DNA of 51,883 nucleotides from a virus, in the IMG/VR virus record IMGVR_UViG_3300034198_009148, positions 1 through 51,883 of that record, one strand, 5' to 3'. This document shows, piece after piece, positions 25,893 through 36,600 of the stretch. The notes under the pieces were generated by a model that saw only the letters and a program-made list of their open reading frames with translations, was not told where the DNA came from and made no database searches. Positions within the stretch are counted from its first letter, which is position 1, and each line of letters opens with the position of its first letter. Both the position numbers and the translations under genes were made by a program.

Positions 25893-26127
25893 CCGTGGTA
25901 TTCTTGCAGCGATTGCTAAAGAACGTGGCATTAGCTTGCCAGCAACAATGAAGAATTACTACAAGGGCAAGCCTGAGTACGTCAACAGAGTCGTTGAACT
26001 TGAAAATGAGTATGACATCGAACGACGTAAGGCATTGATGAACTACGCTAAAAGTCTTGGATTTACAACCATGCACTCATTTTTCAATTCAATGAACCAA
26101 GGAGATAGCAATGGAACTGAATCTTGA
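25864..26127 (+). CDS. Hypothetical small helical protein
   Basis: An 87-residue protein. ATG at 25864 follows GAGAG; an in-frame ATG at 25852 is possible. It is basic and helical (RGILAAIAKERGISLPATMK), ending in an Asn/Ser-rich stretch. The N-terminal part resembles a small helix-turn-helix but not clearly enough to call. It overlaps both neighbours. Confidence 0.6.
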   Translation: METPKLPKPSRGILAAIAKERGISLPATMKNYYKGKPEYVNRVVELENEYDIERRKALMNYAKSLGFTTMHSFFNSMNQGDSNGTES

Positions 26128-26449
26128 TGAGATTGTGCTCAATGTTGATCGTTCATACACCTACAAACAAGGTGAAGTAACAGACGTATCATACTTTATC
26201 AGGGACCTGGACACTGATTTGGTTGTATGCCAAGACATCATTGACCCTATCACAGAAGAGCCTAGTGAAGAAATGGCTACATTTATGGCTAACGCTATTG
26301 TTATGTACAAAGCGTTGTCTGAGATTACTCGTATCTATGAATACGATAACAGCTTGCCGTGGATTGAAAAATCACTGCATATGTGGGCTGCTGCTAAGAC
26401 AGCAATAAAGGAATGTGCTATTGCAGAAACAGGAACCAGTCATGAATGA
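26111..26449 (+). CDS. Hypothetical protein
   Basis: A 112-residue acidic protein preceded by AAGGAG and overlapping both neighbours by a few bases. A beta-rich first half (VSYFIRDLDTDLVVCQDI) is followed by helices (MANAIVMYKALSEITRIYEY). No motif recognised. Confidence 0.6.
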   Translation: MELNLDEIVLNVDRSYTYKQGEVTDVSYFIRDLDTDLVVCQDIIDPITEEPSEEMATFMANAIVMYKALSEITRIYEYDNSLPWIEKSLHMWAAAKTAIKECAIAETGTSHE

Positions 26450-26603
26450 TACACCAATTGCCGTTGCGCCTGAGATGCTGGAGGCGTTGAAGAAGGCAAG
26501 GCAGTACGTGTACTGGGCTGCTTGTGCAGGATTCCCCAATGCCGTCGAGCTTGACAAAGAGATCAATTCCGTCATTGCTAAAGCCGAAGGGAGGCAGGAA
26601 TGA
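26442..26603 (+). CDS. Small hypothetical protein
   Basis: A 53-residue helical protein (MLEALKKARQYVYWAACAG). I start at 26442, overlapping the previous stop, rather than at 26415. Short proteins with a similar EALK-type helix are common in phage accessory operons; role unknown. Confidence 0.55.
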   Translation: MNDTPIAVAPEMLEALKKARQYVYWAACAGFPNAVELDKEINSVIAKAEGRQE

Positions 26604-27313
26604 TTGACAATACACCACACAATGCTTCTATTGTAGACGTAGAGCCTAATAGCCGAGCATGGCTGGATTGTCGTTTCAAATTCATCGGTGCATCGGAGAT
26701 TGGTTCTGTCATTGGACTTAACCCTTACAGCAACCCATATCAAGTATGGGATAACAAAGTAAATGGCAAGTCTGTGGAGTCTAATTTCCGTATGCAAGCA
26801 GGTCACTACTTTGAAGAATCAGTTGGTAATATGATTAGGAATCTTGTCAATGGAATACATACTGTCGAACGCGATGGTTGTATTCGTTTACATCATAACT
26901 ATCCATATATCGGCTGTACACTCGATTTCAAGGGTGAATGTGACTTTGGTGACTACGTACTTGATGTCAAATGTGTAGGTGTCAATACGTACAACAAGAT
27001 CAAGTCATATTACAGTCTACCTGCTATCTATTATTGGCTGCAAATCCAACAGCAATTACTTGTTATGTCCGAAGCTCATGTAGGCTTTCTGGCTTACTGG
27101 GCTGCTGGTCAAATGCTTAAAATCTATAAGATCGAACGGCATCTACCATCATTAGACATTATCACAAAGGCAAGTGAAGTCTTTTGGCAGCATGTAATGG
27201 AAAAGAAAGAACCCAACACACTATTGGAAGTGGATGGGCTCACAGATTACATCGCTAATGCCACTAAGTATCAACAAGATACTACGACAATTTTCACTGT
27301 CATGGGCAATTAA
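26600..27313 (+). CDS. YqaJ/lambda-type exonuclease
   Basis: A 237-residue protein starting in an ATGA overlap. Signature positions of the YqaJ/RecB-like family are present: FIGASEIGSVIGL (about residues 28-40), Glu72/73 in HYFEES, Asp109 in GCTLDF, and Asp122-Val-Lys124 in LDVKC. Such enzymes resect double-strand ends 5' to 3' to load an annealing protein. The expected partner is the Erf protein at 14771, 11 kb upstream on the same strand, an unusually wide separation for the pair. It converges with the next minus-strand gene, overlapping by four bases. Confidence 0.87.
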   Translation: MIDNTPHNASIVDVEPNSRAWLDCRFKFIGASEIGSVIGLNPYSNPYQVWDNKVNGKSVESNFRMQAGHYFEESVGNMIRNLVNGIHTVERDGCIRLHHNYPYIGCTLDFKGECDFGDYVLDVKCVGVNTYNKIKSYYSLPAIYYWLQIQQQLLVMSEAHVGFLAYWAAGQMLKIYKIERHLPSLDIITKASEVFWQHVMEKKEPNTLLEVDGLTDYIANATKYQQDTTTIFTVMGN

Positions 27314-27690
27314 TCAGCCTTTGGCTTGCGACCACGCTTGACTTCAACAGAATCATTTGTCTCTTCGGAGATAGATGGTTCTGTTTTTTCTTCTACGACT
27401 GGCTTCGTTACAATCGTATGCTTGATAGGAGCGTGAGCAATTGGATCGTAATTCAATAGCCACTCAAGCTCAACCCATGCAAACTCATGGTAATCAGTTA
27501 CCACCAATGCACGTTGTACGCCTGACGATGCTGGATCAGTCAATGCGATAACCTCATATGGTTTGTTCAGTGAAAATGGGCCTGATGGATTACGAACAGA
27601 CTTGATCTTTTGCTCAAATGCTGATCGTGTTTGGGAAGGCTGGAGTTCAGGGTCTTTAAATGTGACCTTGATGTTATTCAGAGTCTGCAT
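27310..27690 (-). CDS. Small protein with AT-hook-like tail
   Basis: A 126-residue protein starting inside the last 17 bases of the giant gene, hence probably coupled to it. The N-terminal 80 residues are beta-rich and contain PYEVIALTDPASSGVQRALV. An acidic linker follows and the end is KRGRKPKAD, an AT-hook-like GRKP core that could bind the minor groove of AT-rich DNA. The giant protein has a similar basic end (RRRKPRRKKP). It may be a DNA-binding partner of the giant protein. No family recognised. Confidence 0.7.
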   Translation of the reverse strand: MQTLNNIKVTFKDPELQPSQTRSAFEQKIKSVRNPSGPFSLNKPYEVIALTDPASSGVQRALVVTDYHEFAWVELEWLLNYDPIAHAPIKHTIVTKPVVEEKTEPSISEETNDSVEVKRGRKPKAD

Positions 27691-30600
27691 TTGGTTTCTT
27701 TCTACGTGGTTTACGACGACGAGTTGATTTAGGTTTTTCTACTTCTTCACCTACTAAGTTACTAATAAAGTTCTTTGGTCCTTTGAGAACTTTGTTACCC
27801 TTTTCAATGGTGCTAATAACATCGCCAGGAGCTTGCAATGGGATACCAAGTGGTCCCAACAGATTAGCTACACGACGATCCCAGCGCATATCAGACGGCA
27901 TATTAGGTAGAATGCCTGCTTTGTGCATGGCATAGAGACCCAAAAGCGCTCCAGCGTCAAATGCAGGGGTAATACCAGCACCTCCAGGTACAATGTTGGC
28001 GAGATCTTTGAGATTATATTCGACAGCATTTGCCGTAGAAGCTTTGTTTAGATCGCGAGTAGCAAACAAGCTTACGCCTTCGACAAATGTTTTAACAGCA
28101 TTGCCTATAGGGTTCTCGCCACCAATGACCATTTCTACGCCTTGCTGTACCTCACGCTTAATCTCGTAAATGTCATCATCAGCCAAAGACTCTAACAATG
28201 AATTCAGCAAGAATCCAAGTCCTGTTACAGCTAGTGGTGTAAATGCCATTTTACCTGCTATGCTCAAACGTAAAGCTTGTGGACCATCTTCAGCAGACCA
28301 TGCTGTAAACGTACGCTGGGCAACCTGATCGCCAAGATCTAAGCCATACTTGCCCATCATTACATTAGCAAACTCTTGATCTTCACCTACAATTTTGTAC
28401 CATGAATCCCAAAACTTATACTCATTAATAGGATCGAGTGTAGTACGACGAGCAAACTTGCGGAAATACTGGCTAAAAAGATTGTAGGCACGACCAAATG
28501 GTGTTTGCAGGTGGTAAGCTTTTTCGTCGAACTTGCCTTGTAGTGTTTCAATGCCTTGTTCAACAAAACTTGAGATAGCAGCAGGGTTAGAACGAATATC
28601 TTTGCCTGCTTGCAAGCGCTCAAATGCTTTGGTTACCGTACTACCAGCACGCATAACACCCTTTTGTTCTGTTTCCCCAAGAGCATTAAATACACGCAAG
28701 CGTAGATTGTTAGAGCGAATAAGCGCACGGCTGCCAGTAACTAGCAATGGATCAAGGAATGAAAGTGTTTTGCCAGACAGCGCTAGTGCCTGATTAAGAC
28801 GATCAAGATTCATTGCTTGCAAATCATCAAGGCTTGCAATGTATTCCTCAATACCATCTTTATTAGTCTCGCTGAACGTAAGGTTCAATTGTCCTTGCCG
28901 GATTGTTGCCTTAACGTTCTTTGCATAACGCATATTCTTGTCAATAATTTGCTGGACCTGATCCATGTCGTTTGCAGTCAAATAACGACCAAGACCATCA
29001 ATGATCTTCTTTACACGTTTGCCTTCATTGAGCATTTCTACATACTGCAAGGTACTGCGATTTGTAGACTGTGTATTAGCTGGAGTAATAAGCTCAGCTG
29101 CTAAGCCAGCACCCTTTTGCAGACGCTGCTTGGCAGTTGATGCAGCAGGGGTACCTTCACGCATATAGCCGTCCATTTCCTTGCTACTCAAAAGCTTCAG
29201 TGTGCCTGTGACCTGGCTAGCAAAGTTGCGTCCCATCATCTTAATAGCTGCACCCCAAGTATTTGGCAGTGCCTCGCTATCAAACAACTGTGGAAATATC
29301 TGTGCTGCACGAAGAGCAAACCCCAAATAGTTGCCATACTTATTACGTACGTACTTACTTGTGCCTTTGTAAACAGCCCAACCTACACCAGCAGCAGCAC
29401 CACCTACGCCAATAACAGGAGCAGCAAGCACACTAGCAAGGATTGTCGCTGTCTCCTTACCCAAGCCATAACGCCACTGTGAAGCACCGCTACTGATAAT
29501 CTGTGCCGTCTTATCAAGAGCAGCTACCAATGAGTTTGGAATGTTCTCACGACCAATCTTACTATAGAAGTTGATGCTTGCTTTTTGATCATTGACCTTA
29601 TAGGTTTCCCGAATCTTTTCTCCAGTAAAACTTTGCAACGCTTCTGCTCTGACGCTTGATAGGAACTCACCAAGTTCACGTTCTTCACCAAAAATCTTAT
29701 AGATCTGCTTCTGTCGTGCATCGTTAGCTTTATTCGCCAGCCAACCATTGACAGAACCCTTTTGCACCTGTGTTATAGTTTCCAAATCAATGTAACTCAA
29801 GCTACCGTTCTCTTGATTGTAGACAACCATAACGTCTTTTGGTGCTGGCTTTTGGTTAAGGCCAAGCTTACGTTCTGATAGTTCCAGGTTAGATAGGTCG
29901 AGCTTGTGCTGCTCAGGTGTAATTGTACCTTGACGCAACATCGTATCAAGCAATTGCTTTTGCTTATCGAAACGAGCTTGTGCTTCTTTGACGTTCTTAG
30001 TAGCTACAATTTCAGGATTCAAACGAACGACACCAGCCAAACGACCTGTCAACGTCTTGATGTTGTTGTTGGAGTCAGCTGTATATGTGATAGCTACTGG
30101 CGTTGTTACTGGCAATCCCATTTCGTCCGATGATAGCCATGCACGACCTTCATTAGACACTTCCTTCATCTTAGCTCGCCAGCCACGTGTACTATGTACG
30201 TCAACGTTCTCTTTGTAGATCGTACCATCAGTGCTAAACAGTGACAACAAGTTGTTTTCTGCAACTGTGCTGTTCAATGTAGACTTACCCAATGCTTTGC
30301 GAATGTTGCGCTCAGTATTGTATGAGTTTGTAAACAGCGAGTTAATGTTGAGGAAGGTTGATTGCAATACGTCCTGGTTGCGTTGGAACAACAGGTCTTC
30401 ATTGTACGTATCAGGTGTACCAAAGACATACTTCATAATCTCGTAGTCACGAGTATCGTACATAGAAGGACGATGTTCATCACTACCTAACAGCTCTCGC
30501 TTAAAGAAGCTGCTTACCTTCGACAATTGTTTGTTCTTGCGGTCGGCTGAGTCACGTCGTGATTGCAAATAGGACATTACAAGCTTACCACGATCAAGTG

Positions 30601-33600
30601 GGTCAGCACTACCCATGGTAGGATACTGCTCAGCCAAACGCAATACATCAAAGTATTGGCTGTATGAACGATACAAATCGTCTAGCTCTTGCTTTGCCTC
30701 AGCACGTTGTTCGGCTGGAGCATTCTTGATCTTGTCAATAAACGCATCACGTTCGGTCAAAGATTCAGTCACAACTTGGCTGAACGTATCGTAGTTAACA
30801 AACTGCATTGCATTGATATTGTCTACAAGGCCAGACTTCAATCGTGCATCAGCTTCAATGCGTAGTTCATCAGCGATAGTCTTTGCTTGTTGCCACAAAG
30901 GAGCAAACTCAGTTGTTTCAATATCAGGTTTGGCTGACATAGGCGCAATGCCTGCTGCCAACTCTTCTTCGCTCAGTGGTACAACCTCATTAGGAGTATT
31001 CTCTTCGTACAGATTACGTACATATTCTTCCAATGAAGCTGCAATGTTACGTTGATATGTAGCATATCGTTGATTTTGAGCCTTTGCCGTTACTGCAATC
31101 TTAAGTGCATTGACTAGGTTCTGACGTGTGTACTGCTGTGGAATAAGTTCTGGTTGCTGTACACCGTTGAGAATCTCTTCTGCAATGCTATTAAGCTCAT
31201 TGTCTGGGATGTATCCATTGGAATCAGCATTGTAGATCTTATTGTTGATTCTAATACTGACCGATGGGTCATTCACACCATTGAAGACACTCGTTGCTTG
31301 CACGACAGCAGTTGATACGCGGCTTATTTCACGTACTGCTTCAAGGATACCAGGGTCTCCAATACGCTCAAAACGATCTTTTAGATTGTCACGCAAACCG
31401 CTAAGGTCAGCAGCCATCTTGTCCTTGATAGCGTTGATAGAGCGCTTGCGATAGCCATGACGTACATATGTCTCGCTTTCCATAGAGGCATATTTAGGCA
31501 TCATTTGCTGGTTGTATTGTGAGCCTAAAGTATTCTTTGTTACTGTCTCACTTACATTGCCTGCATCGTCTACGGTTACAGCGATTGTCTCAGACACTGG
31601 TGTAAACAATGAATGATTGCGCTTGTCTTTGGCGTAATGCTTAATGAAATCACCAGCTTCTTGTGAGGCAAGGATTTGGAAACGATCCCACCAAGTGCGT
31701 GGCACTAGACCCATAACCTTAGCTTGTTTGTCTGTGATCTTCATCGCATCTGTCAAAGCTTGAGTCAAATAAAAGCTCTTGCTTGCACGGATGATATTGT
31801 TACCACGAGTATCACCATTCTCCTCGACTTGTGTCATACTACCGTACTTACGGTAAAGACCCTCTTCGATAGTCCGTAACTGCTGTGGGTCGATAGCCGA
31901 CATCACAAAATCATACAACTCGTTAGCGTTAGCACTTTCCCCAAACTCAGAACGCAGGTACTCGCTAATTGTGCTATTGATTTCTTCTGTTTCCTTCCAT
32001 GACATATTTGCCAGTGGCTTACCAACAAACTTGTTTAGGCGATTGAGACGCCCAGCACGTTGGTTCTGTAACTTGTAACCTTCGATCTTAGCTTCTTCAC
32101 CGTTGTACAATCCAAAGCGTACACCAGGAATGTTATCGATGGAGTCCGAATCCTGCATGTTGTGCAATGCTTTAACATCAGAATAGTAAACAGCATCTTG
32201 ATACACGGACTGCAAAATATCTTCACCACTGCCAATGGTTACGTCACCACCTACTTCCTTTGCACCTTCATAGACGTCACGGAGTCCAGCATAGTAATGC
32301 TTATCCAATGACTGCATAGGATCATAGCCTTCAATCTCTTTGCCTGTAGGTTCTTTGCGTTTGACATCTTCAAACACAGAAACCTTTTGGTTCATAGCAG
32401 CAAGTAGAATATCAGGGCTTGATGGCTGCATAAACGCAGCATACTTACCCAACATCTTAGTGCGTTGCCGTTCATTCATATTGCGATCAATACGCAAAGC
32501 AGCACCGCTATCAAGAATGCTAGGATCTACCTTGTTTGGCATTGTGCGCTTAGTAGCTTCGCCCCAGTTCAGCAATACAACACGCTTGCCTTCTAGTGTC
32601 TGCTGGGCAATAGCGTCCTTGATTTCTTTGGTTACGCCAGCATCAGACCTACCACCACGGTTAACCATAATAACATTAGGTTCAGGCGTATAACCTTGCG
32701 ACCAACCATCTTGGAAGTTTTGGAAGTCTGCATGGGTTAACAAGAATACTGAGTTTGGATTTTCTTTGCCAAGCTTTGTAAGCTCATCGCGCATATTCCG
32801 CAATGGCACTTCGCGCTTGTCCATAACGGCTGGCATGATCAAGTGTGGAGGGAATAGCTGGTCTGCTGTCAGCCCAGTTTCTTCCATCAACTGCTTGATA
32901 CCTTCGGAGTAATCGCCCTTGGTGTAGATCTCTTCGATGCCATATTCAGCGTGTGGCGTTTGCAAAACAACAGACTCATCTGTGATATTCCATCGTACAC
33001 CATCAGCACCTGGTATCTCAATAGTAGTCTTTGACTGACCATAGGCACGCTGTAACATCTCAGTCAATACAAGCTGATTTGTTACGTGGTTGGGATTATC
33101 AGGTGTGCTAGTAAAAATAGCATTAGAGCCTGTCGCAATTGGATCAGCTGACAGGTTAGATACAAAATCAAAACGTGCATCAACTGCTGACAATCCTTTA
33201 AAGCTTGCAGCTATCTTATTGAGTTGGGCTAACGTTTCATCTTTAACATCAGTATTTGACCTAAGTGTATGCAACACTGAACGGATATTGTTGAATGTGT
33301 TTCTAGCTAGGTTAGTGTACGTAGCTAACGATGTTGGGATTGCTTGTAGTACTTTACCTTGTGTACGCTTAAACTTTGTTTTTTCTGGTAAGCGATCAGA
33401 TATTACCTGACCAGTTGTATCAATCAGTTCAGGTGTTATACCTTCAGGTAATTGTTCATACTGTTTGATAGTTTCATTAATGCCAGCACCATACACGGTA
33501 GTATCGTTGTACTTAGCTGCTGCATACTCGTTTTGATTGATGTACCTAGGCAAAGCACCAACCACACTGTCTGCTGATTTTTGCGGTACCATACTTTTGT

Positions 33601-36600
33601 AAGCACGGTAAAATTCTTCCATCAACAACGGAACAACTGTACCTGTTTCTTTATACCGAGCAACAGCATCCACAAAGTCTTGGTAGTTAGCTGACTCTGG
33701 ACTCATGTTAATCTGTATGTCCATTACACGGCTACCAAAAAACACATCGCGTGGATGATATGGCAGTCCAGCCCATGTATCATACTGTGCTTGTTTGGTA
33801 TATGCATCAGCGACGCGCCATTGGTCAGGCGATCCACCCAATGTAAAACGCATACGACTAGTTTCTACAACAGGATTAGTGCGACTAGCATTCATGTCTT
33901 CGATATAACCCCAAGCTTCGTACCATGTATTAAGCTGAGCAATACCGTGATCAATCTTATCCTGGCCTATACTGTTAGCTTCTTGTGTCTTATTAAAATT
34001 GTTGGTTGTCTGTTGACGTTGATCAACTGGGATTTTAGGGAATGGCATTCCCAGCAAATTTTTACCAAGCTCTTGCTTTTTGGCTGGATCACCCTTATGC
34101 GAACCTTGCTTAGCCAGTTCATCCCAAAGATCAAGATACTTGCCACCCCAATCTGGGTTTTCAAACAGGATACCAAAATCATCACCATCAAAGTCACGAC
34201 CAATTTCTTGAGTAAGAAACTCGTGGTTAACCATAATGCCAGTATTTTTACGGCTATCAGCACCTACAAGAACACGTGCTGAATAGCTATCCAATCCATC
34301 TGGTGGGTTAAGCTTTGTTACAACCTTAGATCCCATTAGTAAGTACGGTATGTCTTTGCCTTGTGCTCGTTGCTTTTGTACGTGACGATTGTATGCGTCA
34401 ATATCGTTAACCGAAAGGATTACACCTTGGTCATATGCCTTGAGCTTGCCATCAGGTATATGCTTTGCAACTACTTCATTGGCAACAAAGTCATCATGCT
34501 CACGTACCTTGTTATTGATAAACTCAAACGCGTCTTCATCAGACAGTTCAAGTTTAGCTGCTTCTTCTTCAGCTGCAATACGTGCCCACATACGAGAAAT
34601 GTCTGTGCCATCTTTAACGTGGTTATCGGCTGGTACATATAAGTTCAAACGGAACAGCTTGCCAAGACTTTTAGCTTTGCGTGATGCGTCGAACTCATTT
34701 GTGATGACGCGCTGACGTAGTGTGTTTTCTCCATGGATAACATTGCCATAGATAGCGTCAAGCAGATGAAGATTGCGTACAGCAACAATGTTGTCATCGA
34801 GCAAGCTATTCTCAATACCACGTACAACAGCACGCTTGATTTCAGGCGTAGCAAATAGATCGCTACCTGGCTCAGACTCTTGGGCTTTAGCTAAAAGACT
34901 CTTTACATACTTGTACAAATCTTTATTACGGATTGTACCATTGTCATGGTTGTAAACCTTTTTGACTTCATTAATAGCATCTGCAATCTCTTTGTCAGTG
35001 GAGCCTACCATTTCAAGTCGGCTCATAACAACATCTTGTGCTAACGGTGCAGTGGCAAGCAGAAGTTTATCAGCTTTGATCGTACGCCCAAATTTCTCAG
35101 CTATACGTGAATGCAAACCACGGACTGTTTTACGCAATACACCACCTTGATCACCATAGACATATGGACTACGGTCAAACGAAACGCTAACGCCACGGAA
35201 GCTATTCTCATCAGGGGCTGAAGCTACGTGGTTAAAGCCAATAGCGTTATCGCCAACAAGATCATACTCACGGATAGCACCTGGTACATCAACATTGCCA
35301 TTAGCATGTAGGGCAATAGATTCTTCTGGGGTTAGTGCCTTGTATTGACCGTTTTCTTCCGCACCTAACAACGTACCATTGTGGTCATAAACATACCGTG
35401 TAGGCATTGATGCCCCTTCACGTAGTACATCCTGACGTTGGAAGTTTTTACCCTTGCTCTTGATGGCAGACTGCATAGCGACCATGCTAATGCCACGGTC
35501 ACGCAGATTCTGGAAAAATGTATCAACAAGTGGGTTGCCTGTATCGTATTGCTCAGACAATGCCGACTTCCAGATCCAGTCACCACCGTATCCAAACTTT
35601 AGACCACCAGTAGTGTTAGCTGATTTGTTATACGCTTCAGCCAAGAAATCATGTGTAGCCTTATTGATAAGCAGCGTACCACCATCAAAATGATCCGATG
35701 GCTTACGAAGCTCATTAAGCTTTGGTTGCGTTTCTTCACCACGGCGTTGTTCCCATTGCCAATTACGTTCGCCAACACCAGCAGTTGATGTTAACCGCTT
35801 GCGTGGTACGGGCTTCCAAACGCCTGGACCTACTTCTTCATAACCATTATTGGTTACATAATCAGCAATGTCACGTTCGCCTACGTTGTATTCACGCTTT
35901 CTATTAGGTGCATCATCGGTGATGATTGTAGCACCAGCTTGTACCGCCTTGCTAATTTCATCAAAGTTTGGTCGTATGCGGTTGGCGCGGTTACCTTCAG
36001 CAGATACAAACACAACGTCGCTAGCTTCATACACACCTGTATTAGCTAGTTCACCGAAGTCTTTGGCATACTGCTCGGTATTACTACGAGGCGATCCACG
36101 ACCAATGTACTTGGTTGCCATGTCCGCTTTAGCTTGATCTTTAGGAAGATAACGTTGTTCTCCCATGCGATCAGGTACGCCAGTTAGCTTTACATTTGCT
36201 GGTGCTTTTGGCGCTACCTCCGCTTCATCAACCTCTTGCTTAAACAAATCTTGTGCGCTCAAAGCAGCCCAAATCTCTGGGTTAGCTTCTGCCCAAGCGT
36301 CAGTAAGAATAAACTGCTTAAGCTTGATAGAACCATCATCGCCTAGAATAATACCCTTCTGTTTCCATGTAGCTCGTACAGTTTCACGATTTTCAGGTGC
36401 CACTTTGTTTAGATCCAATGGATCAATAAGCTTACCACGAGACTGCAGAATAGTCTCAAGGGTATCGACATCACGATAATGGTTGTAAGACGCCTGAATA
36501 GCGACGTTGTAATACTTGTTATTATTCTTGATTGGCTTATCTGATCCTGGCTTAGTGGCGATCGTATTTTGATTGCCATAATCTGTTAGCTTATGATAGA

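Noticed and set aside
14771-27313. A lysogeny module
   Set aside because: No integrase, excisionase, repressor pair or attachment-site-like repeat was seen.
33755-34282. A 175-residue plus-strand frame
   Set aside because: It is antisense to the giant gene, lacks a ribosome site and is Ile/Thr/Cys-rich as expected for a shadow frame. Other frames across 27674-41680 were dropped for the same reason.
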